From contig NZ_JAATNG010000004.1 of the NCBI RefSeq assembly GCF_013184805.1, positions 124,001-188,000 of the forward strand: DNA of 64,000 bases, read 5' to 3'. Position 1 is the stretch's first letter; each line of letters opens with the position of its first letter. The position numbers and the translations under genes are program-made. This DNA comes from Pseudoruegeria sp. HB172150. GTDB lineage: Bacteria; Pseudomonadota; Alphaproteobacteria; Rhodobacterales; Rhodobacteraceae. The notes beneath the pieces were generated by a model. That model had not been told where the DNA came from and did not search any database. It was given only the letters and a program-made list of their open reading frames with translations. Positions 54,128 to 62,847 of the stretch are shown here, piece by piece.

Positions 54128-55218
54128 TCCTTCTTTTCCTAGGTGTATGTAGCGCCTCAGCGGAAACGCTGCGGATCGCGACTTGGCATGTCGAGATGCA
54201 GCGGCGCGGCCCGGGGCTGCTGCTGCGTGACCTGCTTCAGGGAGAAGCCGAAGATGTGGCAAGCGTTGTCGGGACGGTGGCCGAGATGTCGCCAGACATC
54301 CTGCTTCTGACCGGGTTTGACTGGGACGCGGGACTGACGGCGGCCGGCGCGCTGGTAGGGCGGCTGGCCGAAGCGGGCGCAGCCTATCCATATCGGTTTG
54401 CGATGCGGCCAAACAGCGGCATGGCGACCGGCCTGGACATGGACGGCGACGGACGTCTGGGCGGTCCGCGCGATGCGCAGGGATACGGTAATTTCGCCGG
54501 GCAGGGTGGGATGCTGCTTTTATCGCGTCTGCAGGTTCAGGAGGATCGGGTGCGCGATTTCTCTACTCTGCTTTGGACGGAGCTTCCCGGTGCGTTGCTG
54601 CCCGAAGCGGACGGTAAGCCGTTTCCCTCGATAGAGGCGCTTGAGGTGCAGCGCCTGTCGCAGACCGGGCATTGGGATGTCCCCGTCGTTCTGCCGTCCG
54701 GAGCGATCCTGAACCTGCTTTGCTTCGCCGCCGGCCCGCCGGTTTTCGACGGGCCAGAGGACAGGAACGGCAAGCGAAACCACGACGAAGCGACGCTGTG
54801 GGTGCATTACTTGGATGGCTCACTGGACGATCAGCCGCCTGAAACCCCGGTCGTCGTCATGGGCAATGCCAATCTCGACCCGGAAGACGGCGACGGTCTG
54901 CATGAAGGCGTGGGCGGTTTGTTGAGGCATGACCGGCTGCGCGATCCCGGGCCGGTGAGCGCAGGCGGTGCCGAGGCGGCCGCGCTTCAGGGCGGCGCGA
55001 ATGCCGGGCATCGCGGCGATCCGGCGCTGGATACGGCGGACTGGAGCGACGAGAGCGGGCCGGGCAACCTGCGTGTCAGTTACGTGTTGCCCGACGCCGC
55101 GCTGAAGGTGGCGGCGTCGGGCGTGTTCTGGCCGGTGACGGATGACCCGCTGCGGCCCTTGGTCGAGGGCGAGGACGTGCCCCGTCACAGGATGGTCTGG
55201 GTCGACCTGGCCTTCTAG
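54007..55218 (+). CDS. Endonuclease/exonuclease/phosphatase-family protein, start uncertain
   Basis: The only in-frame ATG is at 54007, overlapping the previous gene by 121 bp and giving an unlikely charged N-terminus. A CTG at 54124, overlapping the upstream TGA, would give a short signal-like ILLFLGVCSASA followed by ETLRIATWHVEM, which is where the fold begins. EEP-type features: SPDILLLTGFDWD, GNANLDPEDGDG and the terminal HRMVWVDLAF. In most members the first motif is T-x-N; here it is TWHVE, so the usual Asn is replaced by His. Export is plausible; activity is doubtful. Confidence 0.72.
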   Translation: MGVSSCKSSDARSGDGADRGDDRTQARKDRAGASGVAAGLILLFLGVCSASAETLRIATWHVEMQRRGPGLLLRDLLQGEAEDVASVVGTVAEMSPDILLLTGFDWDAGLTAAGALVGRLAEAGAAYPYRFAMRPNSGMATGLDMDGDGRLGGPRDAQGYGNFAGQGGMLLLSRLQVQEDRVRDFSTLLWTELPGALLPEADGKPFPSIEALEVQRLSQTGHWDVPVVLPSGAILNLLCFAAGPPVFDGPEDRNGKRNHDEATLWVHYLDGSLDDQPPETPVVVMGNANLDPEDGDGLHEGVGGLLRHDRLRDPGPVSAGGAEAAALQGGANAGHRGDPALDTADWSDESGPGNLRVSYVLPDAALKVAASGVFWPVTDDPLRPLVEGEDVPRHRMVWVDLAF

Positions 55219-56105
55219 GCTGCAACGCGCAGCGCAGGCTTGGCCGTTTGGAGGCCGAGCTTGGCGCTCAACGCGTCGTCGAGCGGCGTATACTGGAAGC
55301 CCGGCAGCAACGTCTTCATCCGCCGGTCCGACAGACTGTGGTCGAGATCGAAGAGATAGCGCATCTCTAGCAGTTCGCGCGCCATTTCCCAGACTGGCGA
55401 CAAGAGCTGCATGATAACCCAGGGAAACTGCACCGTCTTGAGGCGCCGGCCGGTCAGGGCCTCGATCTTCGCTTTCAACTCGGTGCCGGACAGGCTGTAA
55501 CCGGGGAATGGCACATCCACGAACTGTGCCAGTTCATGCCGTTTGTCCGAAAGCGCCGCGGCGGCACGGGCCCAGTCGGGCAGGTAGCACCAGTTCTGCA
55601 CTGCATCCGGTTTACCGGCGGTGGTGAATTTGCCCTTGGACTGCGCCCGCAGGGTCACCTCGCTCATCACGTCATCCTCGCTTTTCGGGTCGATGTAGTT
55701 CCCGGCCCGCAGGATGATCGTTTGCACACCGCTTTCGCGATAGGCCTGCTCCATCTCTTCGCGGATGCGGCCCTTGCGGGTGATCGGCGTATGTGGCGTG
55801 GTCTCAGACCACTCGCCGTCGCGGTTGTCGCCGAAATTGTAGAGATTGCCGGGGATAATTACCGTGCAGCCGTTGGCTTTGGCGGCCTCCAGCACCTGTT
55901 TGGTGATCTTGGGAATGATGTTGGCCCAGTCGTGGTACTTCGGCGGGTTCATCCCGTTGACGATCACGTCCACGCCCCTTGCGGCGACGGTCATGTCGGT
56001 TCCCCGCTTGAACCGGCGTACGGTCCAGCCAGCGGCCTTGAAGGCTCTTTCAGAGTTGCGCCCGATCTTGCCCGATGCGCCGGCGAGTAGAACTATCTTG
56101 GTCAT
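55215..56105 (-). CDS. NAD(P)-dependent epimerase/dehydratase-like protein
   Basis: 296 residues from the ATG at 56105, with AAGGA upstream. The N-terminal nucleotide motif is LLAGASGKIGRN. IIPGNLYNFGDNRDGEW and GVQTIILRAGNYIDP fit atypical short-chain dehydrogenases; the usual YxxxK is not clear. It is divergent from a LysR gene that may control it. The substrate is unknown. Confidence 0.85.
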   Translation of the reverse strand: MTKIVLLAGASGKIGRNSERAFKAAGWTVRRFKRGTDMTVAARGVDVIVNGMNPPKYHDWANIIPKITKQVLEAAKANGCTVIIPGNLYNFGDNRDGEWSETTPHTPITRKGRIREEMEQAYRESGVQTIILRAGNYIDPKSEDDVMSEVTLRAQSKGKFTTAGKPDAVQNWCYLPDWARAAAALSDKRHELAQFVDVPFPGYSLSGTELKAKIEALTGRRLKTVQFPWVIMQLLSPVWEMARELLEMRYLFDLDHSLSDRRMKTLLPGFQYTPLDDALSAKLGLQTAKPALRVAA

Positions 56106-56160
56106 GTCGAATATCCTTGATTGGTGTGGTGGGTCTGTTTCGATGGGAGAAATCTGGCGC

Positions 56161-56180
56161 ATTCTCCGGTGAATGAGAAT
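56161..56180. promoter_or_regulatory. Candidate LysR operator palindrome
   Basis: ATTCTC-N8-GAGAAT in the 109-bp gap between the divergent epimerase and LysR genes. It fits a LysR-type interrupted palindrome and could control both. Confidence 0.4.
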
Positions 56181-56214
56181 TGCGAGAATTTGCAGGTATG
56201 CTATTCATTATTGA

Positions 56215-57105
56215 ATGGATGAGTTGCACCGCATCGACTGGTCCCTGGTCCAGGCTTTCCTGGCTGTGGCCGAAACAGGCAGCCTGTCCGCCGCCGCGCG
56301 AGAACTGGGGACAAGCCAGCCGACCGTCGGCCGTCAGATCCGTGCGCTGGAGGAACAGCTTGGCGCAGAACTGGTGCAGCGGCGACCGCGCGGACTGGCG
56401 CTGACCTCGCTGGCAGAGTCGATGTTGCCGCCCGCCCGGGCGATGCGCGAGGCCACGCGCGAGATGGCGATGACGGCGGCCGGTCAGGAACAGGATATCC
56501 GCGGTACCGTGCGGATAACCGCAAGCGTTGCCATGTCGGTGCACCACCTGCCGGCGATCCTTGCGGGGGTGCGGTCAGATCACCCCGAGATTTCGGTCGA
56601 ACTGGTGGCGACGGACAGCAGCCGCAACCTTCTTTACCGCGAGGCAGATATCGCGGTGCGCATGTACCGGCCGACGCAGCTTGATCTGGTGGCCCGGCAC
56701 TTGGGGGAGATACCGCTCGCCGCATTTGCCGCGAAAAGCTACATCGCGCGGCGGGGGCGGCCGACGGCGGACACGCTGATGGAACACGACGTGGTCGGGT
56801 TCGACACCGACCCGCTGATCCTGGAAGGGTTCCGCGAGGCTGGGCGCGATGTCGACAGGGAATGGTTTTCGACCCGCTGTGACGACCACATCGCCCAATG
56901 GCAGCTGGTGCGCATGGGTGCGGGCGTCGGTTTCGCGCAGCAGGCCGTTGGCCGGGCCGACCCATTGGTCGAGGAGCTGGATCTGGACTTTCCCTTTCCC
57001 GAGCTGCCGGTCTGGCTGACCGCGCACGAGGCGATGCGACATACACCGCGGATCCGGCTGGTCTGGGATCGGTTGGCGGAGGGTCTGATGCCGTTGGTTT
57101 CTTGA
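56215..57105 (+). CDS. LysR-family transcriptional regulator
   Basis: 296 residues. The helix-turn-helix is in [55 protein letters not shown] (core [20 protein letters not shown]). The effector domain has [26 protein letters not shown]. The ribosome site is weak: the ATG at 56215 has no close purine run. It probably regulates the divergent epimerase gene. Confidence 0.9.
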   Translation: MDELHRIDWSLVQAFLAVAETGSLSAAARELGTSQPTVGRQIRALEEQLGAELVQRRPRGLALTSLAESMLPPARAMREATREMAMTAAGQEQDIRGTVRITASVAMSVHHLPAILAGVRSDHPEISVELVATDSSRNLLYREADIAVRMYRPTQLDLVARHLGEIPLAAFAAKSYIARRGRPTADTLMEHDVVGFDTDPLILEGFREAGRDVDREWFSTRCDDHIAQWQLVRMGAGVGFAQQAVGRADPLVEELDLDFPFPELPVWLTAHEAMRHTPRIRLVWDRLAEGLMPLVS

Positions 57106-57170
57106 CCCTCCGGCGGTGCCGGGATAGGCGATTGCCGGAAAAGAAACCCATGCACGGAAGGGAACCCGCC

Positions 57171-58274
57171 ATGTCCAACCCCTCGCTTCTGATCCTGCCC
57201 GGTGATGGCATCGGCCCCGAGGTCATGGCCGAGGTGCGCAAGGTCATCGACTGGTTCGCCGAGAACCGCGGCATGGCCTTCGATGTCAGCGAGGATCTGG
57301 TGGGCGGCTGCGCTTATGACGCGCATGGCACGCCGCTGACCGACGAGACGATGGCGAAGGCGCAGGAGGTGGATGCCGTCCTGCTGGGCGCCGTTGGCGG
57401 GCCGAAATACGACAGCCTGGACTTCAGCGTGAAGCCGGAGCGGGGCCTGCTTCGGCTGCGGAAGGAGATGGACCTCTATGCCAACCTGCGGCCGGCGCAG
57501 TGCTTTGACGCCCTCGCCGATTTCTCTTCGCTGAAGGCGGATGTGGTCGGCGGGCTCGACATCATGATCGTGCGGGAACTGACTTCCGGCGTCTATTTCG
57601 GCGAGCCGCGGGGCGTGTTCAAGGAAGGCAACGAGCGGGTGGGGATCAACACCCAGCGCTATACCGAGAGCGAGATCGCGCGGGTGGCGCGGTCGGCGTT
57701 TGAACTGGCGCGGAAGCGGGACAACAAGGTCTGCTCGATGGAGAAGGCCAACGTGATGGAATCGGGCGTGCTGTGGCGCGATGTCGTGACCGAGGTGCAT
57801 GCCGCCGAGTATCCGGACGTCGAGCTGTCGCACATGTATGCCGATGCGGGGGCGATGCAGCTGACGCGCTGGCCCAAGCAGTTCGACGTGATCGTGACGG
57901 ACAACCTGTTCGGCGACCTTTTGTCGGATCTGGCGGCGATGCTGACGGGGTCGCTGGGGATGCTGCCGTCGGCCTCGCTGGGGGCGCCGATGGCGAACGG
58001 GCGGCCGAAGGCACTCTATGAGCCGGTGCATGGCTCGGCGCCGGACATCGCGGGGCAGGGCAAGGCGAACCCGATCGCCTGCATCCTGAGCTTCGCCATG
58101 GCGCTGCGGTATTCCTTCGACAAGGGCGACGAGGCCACGCGGGTGGAGAAGGCGGTCGAGAAGGTGCTGGCGGACGGGCTGCGGACGGCGGACCTGCTGG
58201 GGCAGGAGGGCGTCGCGCCGGTGTCGACCGGAGAGATGGGCGATGCCATCGTGAAGGCGCTGGGAGAGGTCTGA
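57171..58274 (+). CDS. leuB: 3-isopropylmalate dehydrogenase
   Basis: 367 residues from the ATG at 57171, with GGAAGGG upstream. [73 protein letters not shown] and [20 protein letters not shown] are the isopropylmalate/isocitrate dehydrogenase signatures with NAD preference. It oxidises 3-isopropylmalate to 2-oxoisocaproate. The dispersed repeat lies 17 bp past the stop. Confidence 0.97.
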   Translation: MSNPSLLILPGDGIGPEVMAEVRKVIDWFAENRGMAFDVSEDLVGGCAYDAHGTPLTDETMAKAQEVDAVLLGAVGGPKYDSLDFSVKPERGLLRLRKEMDLYANLRPAQCFDALADFSSLKADVVGGLDIMIVRELTSGVYFGEPRGVFKEGNERVGINTQRYTESEIARVARSAFELARKRDNKVCSMEKANVMESGVLWRDVVTEVHAAEYPDVELSHMYADAGAMQLTRWPKQFDVIVTDNLFGDLLSDLAAMLTGSLGMLPSASLGAPMANGRPKALYEPVHGSAPDIAGQGKANPIACILSFAMALRYSFDKGDEATRVEKAVEKVLADGLRTADLLGQEGVAPVSTGEMGDAIVKALGEV

Positions 58275-58291
58275 ATCGGGGCCGGAAAAGG

Positions 58292-58353
58292 GGCGTCCCC
58301 ATGGGGACGCCTTTCAAGTCATTGATTTCAGGCATGTTAGCGCAAACGTCTGT
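58292..58353 (+). repeat. Dispersed intergenic repeat, copy 2
   Basis: GGCGTCCCCATGGGGACG, then TCAAGTCATTGATTTCAGGC at 58314-58333 and TTAGCGCAAAC, in the same order as copy 1 at 14537. As there, it sits right after a gene stop, so its first palindrome may serve as the leuB terminator. Confidence 0.8.
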
Positions 58354-58540
58354 TTGGGGACGTTGTCGCGGCGCCGGGGCCAAGGGGCGGGTCCACTTCG
58401 CGCCGATGGAGTTTGCGACAACCGTGTCAAATACCAATGAGAGGGCTGACCGAGCGGCACGATATTCCAATTGAGCGGCGCGAAACGGGTCCGCTGGGAC
58501 ATTGGTGACTGCCGTATGATCACCACATTCAATGCTTAAA

Positions 58541-58568
58541 CCGTTCCCACCGACATTGAGCGGAACGG
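58541..58568 (+). promoter_or_regulatory. Hairpin covering the ribosome site of the orphan membrane gene
   Basis: CCGTTCC pairs with GGAACGG across 14 nt; the right arm contains the only Shine-Dalgarno-like purines before the ATG at 58572. Confidence 0.35.
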
Positions 58569-58571
58569 TAG

Positions 58572-59555
58572 ATGTTCACAAGTCTAGTTCTTTGCCTGTT
58601 GGCGGTCTTTGCCGTCCCGATGGGGTGGAGGCTTGTGGCCCCGCTGCGCGGTGAGGAGCCGCAGATACGTGGTATCGCCCCGATCATCCTGAGCGTATTG
58701 CTGGTATTCGTCGTCGTTGGATTGGCAAATCGGCCGGGCGGCCTTGCTCCATACGAAATGGTACTGCCTGTAGGCTTCGCATTTTTCCTGTTCCTGGCCA
58801 GTTTGAGCTCTTTCGCCGGATCAATGCTCAGGCGGTTCGTGCCTCGCAGACGCTGGCAATTTTCGATTGCTCTCCTTTTGCTGGTGCTGCCGACCGGTCT
58901 GGCAGTTTTTGCGAAACACCTTGTCGATGCAAGGAAGGCGGCGGATGAGGCGCAGGCAGCAAGAGACTTTGCGGAATTTCAGCTAACCACTGTAGAGGGA
59001 ATGTTCGGCGATCACCTCATCCGGCTTCCAGCCAGTCCGCAGATCGAACTTTTCTATCAGTGCGTGAGACCAGATTCGAAGGACATCACGCGCTGCAAGT
59101 CGAAATTCTCGGAGTTTCCGGGGCTGACAGATTTGGGGGCTGCGGACGCCGAGTTCGAGGAGATAGACCTGTCCGGCAAGGCGGTCGAGTGTGATCGCGG
59201 CTGTCTGACTCACGACAGGATCGCGGCCTGGTGCGATGTGCGGCAGGATCTGTGGGGTAGCGTGTGGTGCGAGGCGAGCGATGCCACCAAGCTGCGTTTT
59301 TCCAGTAAATCGAGCGAGCGAGCTGATAGATCGGATTCCGACAAGTGGTCCTACCTGGAAACGGGTGAAGAAGGCCTTTCGCTCCACTGCATGGACGTCT
59401 GGGGTGGTAAACATTGCCAAGCGCATTTTGAGTTGGCCCCCGGTGTGCATGGCACGGCACTATTTAGCTACCCGAACATGGATGAGCTGTCGGAAAGGTC
59501 ATCCGACATGCGCATTGTCGCCGAGCGTTACTGGGCTGCCATGACTGACTCGTAG
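58572..59555 (+). CDS. Orphan membrane protein with extracytoplasmic domain
   Basis: 327 residues. Four hydrophobic segments lie in the first ~116 residues (for example MFTSLVLCLLAVFAVPMGWRL, GIAPIILSVLLVFVVVGLA, FSIALLLLVLPTGLAVFA). A soluble domain of ~200 residues follows, with several Cys (FYQCVRPD, ITRCKS, VECDRGCLTH, AWCDVRQ, LHCMDVW). I recognise no family. Codon use is less GC-biased than the neighbours, which suggests a more recent arrival. Confidence 0.72.
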   Translation: MFTSLVLCLLAVFAVPMGWRLVAPLRGEEPQIRGIAPIILSVLLVFVVVGLANRPGGLAPYEMVLPVGFAFFLFLASLSSFAGSMLRRFVPRRRWQFSIALLLLVLPTGLAVFAKHLVDARKAADEAQAARDFAEFQLTTVEGMFGDHLIRLPASPQIELFYQCVRPDSKDITRCKSKFSEFPGLTDLGAADAEFEEIDLSGKAVECDRGCLTHDRIAAWCDVRQDLWGSVWCEASDATKLRFSSKSSERADRSDSDKWSYLETGEEGLSLHCMDVWGGKHCQAHFELAPGVHGTALFSYPNMDELSERSSDMRIVAERYWAAMTDS

Positions 59556-59598
59556 AGCGCAGAGCGCGCACGGAACCGCGTTATGCCTCGCCATCCGT

Positions 59599-60480
59599 TC
59601 AGAACACCAGCGACCTGTGCGCCATGACGCCGGCGAGCGCGCCGGCGCCGATGGCGAGGGAGACGGAGTGCATCCCCGATGACAGGTCGCCGCAGGCGAA
59701 GACGCCGGGAAGGCTGGTCTGCTTCATCTCGTCCACCCGGACCTGTGTGCCCATCGGCGCTTCGTCCATGGCGCAGCCGAGCGTTTCGGCGATGCCGGAC
59801 GAAGGTTGCGTCCGGGTGGCGGTGAAGAGGCCGGCGAAGGAGAGCGTGCGGCCATCGGCAAGGCGCACGTCGGCGCTGCCTTCGAGGGCGGCGATGGGGG
59901 TGGGCTCTACCGTGATGCCGCGCGCCTCGAAGGTGCGGCGCTGGTCGGCGTCGGGGGTGAAGACGTCGTTGGTCAGAAGGGTGACGGTTCCCCAGTCGGT
60001 CAGCAGTTCGGCCTGATGCACCGCCATCGGGCCGGTGGCGATGATGCCGATGGCGCCGCCACCCTGTTCGTAGCCGTGGCAGTACGGGCAGTGGAAGATG
60101 TGGCGGCCCCAGCGTTCGGCGAGGCCGGGAATGTCGGGCAGCGTGTCGGTCACGCCGGTGGCGAGGACGAGCCGTCTGGCGGTGGCTTCGCTGCCGTCGG
60201 GCAGCCTCACTGCATAGCCGTCACCGGTGGCGCGGGCATTGGTGGCCGAACCGTCGGCCCAGGCGAGGGTGGGGTAGGCGAGGAGCTGCGCCTTGGCGGT
60301 CTCTGCGATCTGCGCGGGATCGGCGCCGTCCTGCCCGAGGAAGCCGTGGGAATGGGCGGCGAAGCGGTTCCGGCGCTGTCCGGCGTCGATGACGAGGACG
60401 TTGCGGCGGGCACGGGCGATCTGCAGGGCGGCTGCCATTCCGGCGTAGCTGCCCCCGATGACGATCACGTCATGGGTCAT
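59599..60480 (-). CDS. FAD/NAD(P)-dependent disulfide oxidoreductase (thioredoxin-reductase-like)
   Basis: 293 residues. The FAD site is VIGGSYAGMAAALQIARARR. The redox-active pair is in FHCPYCHGYE (CPYC), and a second FAD contact is GVFACGDLSSGM. The short form with CPYC resembles GliT-like or low-molecular-weight TrxR-like enzymes whose partner is a small dithiol rather than thioredoxin. It is 5 bp downstream of an Rrf2 regulator, so the pair is an operon. Confidence 0.9.
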   Translation of the reverse strand: MTHDVIVIGGSYAGMAAALQIARARRNVLVIDAGQRRNRFAAHSHGFLGQDGADPAQIAETAKAQLLAYPTLAWADGSATNARATGDGYAVRLPDGSEATARRLVLATGVTDTLPDIPGLAERWGRHIFHCPYCHGYEQGGGAIGIIATGPMAVHQAELLTDWGTVTLLTNDVFTPDADQRRTFEARGITVEPTPIAALEGSADVRLADGRTLSFAGLFTATRTQPSSGIAETLGCAMDEAPMGTQVRVDEMKQTSLPGVFACGDLSSGMHSVSLAIGAGALAGVMAHRSLVF

Positions 60481-60485
60481 TCTGT

Positions 60486-60923
60486 CTATCCTTCTCGGTA
60501 CCGCTTGTGACGGCTTGTGAACTCGCGGGCCAGATCGGCCAGCGTGATGGCGGCGAAACGGTTCAGCAGCAGCGCCTCTGCCTCGGCGAAGGTCTCGTCG
60601 AGGATGGCGTTCACCGATTGCTCTACCAGGCAGTCCGGCGTCTCTGTCCGGTTGCCGATGGCGAAGACGGCGGGTTCCCCCAGCGCTTCGTGCAGCTGGC
60701 GGAGCGTCAGCTTTTCGAGGTCGCAGGAGATCGTCCAGCCCCCGGCATGGCCCTTGGCGGAGGACACGTAGCCGGCCTTGCGCAACAGGCCCATGGTGCG
60801 GCGGACCACGACTGGGTTGGTGCGCATGCAGTCGGCCAGAACCTCTGACGTGACCGGGCCGTCCTGTTCGGACATATGAAGCAGGGCATGGAGAACGGAA
60901 GAAAGTCGGCTGTCGCGTTTCAT
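60486..60923 (-). CDS. Rrf2-family transcriptional regulator
   Basis: 145 residues. The winged helix is at VTSEVLADCMRTNPVVVRRTMGLLRKAGYVSSAKGHAGGWTIS (core NPVVVRRTMGLLRKAG and GGW). It has only C32, C67 and C98, not the three closely spaced Cys that bind an Fe-S cluster in IscR or NsrR. It probably senses a thiol or electrophile signal and controls the downstream oxidoreductase; this is inference. No Shine-Dalgarno is visible. Confidence 0.88.
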   Translation of the reverse strand: MKRDSRLSSVLHALLHMSEQDGPVTSEVLADCMRTNPVVVRRTMGLLRKAGYVSSAKGHAGGWTISCDLEKLTLRQLHEALGEPAVFAIGNRTETPDCLVEQSVNAILDETFAEAEALLLNRFAAITLADLAREFTSRHKRYREG

Positions 60924-60940
60924 GTAACTTTAGATATTAC
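60924..60940 (-). promoter_or_regulatory. AT-rich promoter/operator just upstream of the Rrf2 gene
   Basis: Read on the minus strand it contains TAATAT (60938-60933) as a -10-like element 10 nt from the ATG, and the ends GTAA/TTAC form a weak inverted repeat. This suggests a nearly leaderless, self-controlled message. Confidence 0.3.
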
Positions 60941-61055
60941 GATTCCGATCAGATGGGAAGCGTCAAATTGCTGGCGGAAAAAAGACCGGCCGGTGTGCCT
61001 TGACGGTATCCCGGAATACGCCATTGTTCGCGATAACACCCCGGGACGTAACTTC

Positions 61056-62033
61056 ATGCATGACGCGGCAAAATCGAACTTGCGCGGCGCGGCCTTCGCC
61101 TTGGCGGGCTTTGCGCTATTCGCCACCCACGACGTGGTGGTCAAATCGCTCGGCGCGCAGTTCGCGACGTTTCAGATCATCTTTTTCAGTGTGCTGCTGA
61201 GCTTCCCGCTGGTGATGCTGATGCTGATGCGGGACACGAACGCGGGCACGCTGATTCCGGTGCATCCGTGGTGGACAGCCTTGAGGACGGCGTCGGCGGT
61301 GGTGACTGGGCTGTGCATTTTCTACGCCTTCGCGACGCTGCCGCTGGCCGAGGTTTACGCGATCATCTTCGCGATGCCGCTGCTGATCACGGTGCTGTCG
61401 ATCCCGATCCTCGGGGAACATGTGGGTCGGCACCGCTGGGCGGCGGTGGCGGTCGGGCTGGTGGGCGTTCTGGTGGTTCTGCGGCCGGGCGCGTCGGAGT
61501 TCACGCTTGGGCATATCGCGGCGCTGACCGGGGCCTGTACCGGGTCCCTCGTGTCGATCATCGTGCGCAAGATCGGGCAGGACGAGCGCAACGCGGTGCT
61601 GCTTCTGTACCCGATGATGGCGAACTTTCTGGTGATGGCGTCGGTCCTGCCCTTCGTCTACCGGCCGATGGAAGTGCATCACCTGGGACTTGTCGGCCTG
61701 ATGGCGGTGCTGGCCTTTGTCGCGGGGCTGCTGATGATCCAGGCCTACAAGGCCGGCGACGCCGCCATCGTCGCCCCGATGCAGTATTCGCAGATGGTCT
61801 GGGCGGCGATCTACGGGTTCTATTTCTTCGGTGAATCCGTCGACACGATGACCTGGATCGGTGCCGGGATCATCATCGCAAGCGGCCTGTATATCGTGCT
61901 GCGCGAGAGCCTTGGCGGGATGTCGCGGGTCACCCCGGTTCTGCGCGCGCGTTCGCGCGTAGAGACCGGCACGACACCGCGAATGTCGGTCCTTCACCGG
62001 ATCGGCCGGCGCAGCGTTCAGAGCACGCATTGA
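61056..62033 (+). CDS. DMT-superfamily transporter (EamA domains)
   Basis: 325 residues from the ATG at 61056. Ten membrane helices in two EamA repeats: FALAGFALFATHDVVVKSLG at the start and GDAAIVAPMQYSQMVWAAIYGFYFFGESVD in the second repeat are typical of RhaT/RarD-like carriers. A ~30-residue basic tail follows the last helix. It likely exports or imports a small metabolite; the substrate is unknown. Confidence 0.9.
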   Translation: MHDAAKSNLRGAAFALAGFALFATHDVVVKSLGAQFATFQIIFFSVLLSFPLVMLMLMRDTNAGTLIPVHPWWTALRTASAVVTGLCIFYAFATLPLAEVYAIIFAMPLLITVLSIPILGEHVGRHRWAAVAVGLVGVLVVLRPGASEFTLGHIAALTGACTGSLVSIIVRKIGQDERNAVLLLYPMMANFLVMASVLPFVYRPMEVHHLGLVGLMAVLAFVAGLLMIQAYKAGDAAIVAPMQYSQMVWAAIYGFYFFGESVDTMTWIGAGIIIASGLYIVLRESLGGMSRVTPVLRARSRVETGTTPRMSVLHRIGRRSVQSTH

Positions 62034-62079
62034 GGGTATTGCAAAAGGCCGCGCGACTCGGTACTGCACCCGCCACGGT

Positions 62080-62156
62080 CGGAGTGTAGCTCAGCCTGGT
62101 AGAGCACTGTCTTCGGGAGGCAGGGGTCGTGAGTTCGAATCTCGCCACTCCGACCA
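62080..62156 (+). tRNA. tRNA-Pro (anticodon CGG)
   Basis: Complete cloverleaf: acceptor CGGAGTG/CACTCCG, D-arm GCTC/GAGC, anticodon stem CTGTC/GGCAG with loop TTCGGGA and anticodon CGG (decodes CCG), T-loop TTCGAAT, discriminator A and encoded CCA. Its 3' half is repeated at 63623-63671. Confidence 0.97.
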
Positions 62157-62847
62157 ATTTAATCGCGCGCCTCCGCTTCCAATATTTCCGCCTTCGCACC
62201 GGAAGCGCCGAGATACCCTTCGTCGCCCGTCGATGGCCGCTGCTGTTTCCACTTGAAAACAAGGGTGATGGCGCAGTTGCTTCGATTGCCGTTTGGCCAC
62301 GGTCGTTCCGAAGACGCGTGCGCCATCGGCCAAGGGGACGTCGCGGTGCGTTGCCCAAGGAATCGCCGTATTTTCTAGGACGCGAGGCGTCACGCCCGTC
62401 ATGTTCGCGCCAGCCGCGAGCATGCGCCACGTCGTTTTGATCGGCCTGCAGCAGGATCCCCGGGGCCGGACAACCCGTTCGCGTAGCATTTCTCAGCAGC
62501 GCGCGTGAGATAGCGGCATGCGAGGCAGCCGCGAGGGTTGCCACTTCCCCTTTGTCTTTTTCGCCGCGCAGGATCCTGGCCTTCCGGAAGACGATGCCGC
62601 GGTCGGTGCCGATCCATCCATCTTTGGGGGGAATGCCGAGGCGATTGTTCTGCAAGTTGTTCGGCCACGATCTGTAGTGAATGGGTACAGAAAAAGACCG
62701 CGACATTGTTAACGGGACCAAGTGTCGCCGTTGCGGTTTCGTCCTACAAACAGCCTAAGTTTGAAAAGGGAGGCATTCGCCTTGCGTCTGGCGACGGAAA
62801 GCGTTTCAAGGGTGATCTGTGGCCAGTAGGCAGAAGGGGCGGCAGGA
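62157..62847. other. Gene-poor stretch between tRNA-Pro and the sulfotransferase gene, possible gene remnant
   Basis: About 690 bp with no gene I can support. On the minus strand around 62400-62700 a frame reads plausibly (VFRKARILRGEKDKGEVATL, AAASHAAISRALLRNA), and a second frame continues at about 62250-62430 (TPRVLENTAIPWATH). This would be expected of a gene broken by a frameshift. The family is not recognised. Base composition is a little more AT-rich than the core genes. Confidence 0.35.

Noticed and set aside
58380-58510. Apparent inverted sequence (TTCGCGCCG and CGGCGCGAA) upstream of the orphan membrane gene
   Set aside because: Only 9 bp match, with ~85 bp between; expected by chance in GC-rich DNA.
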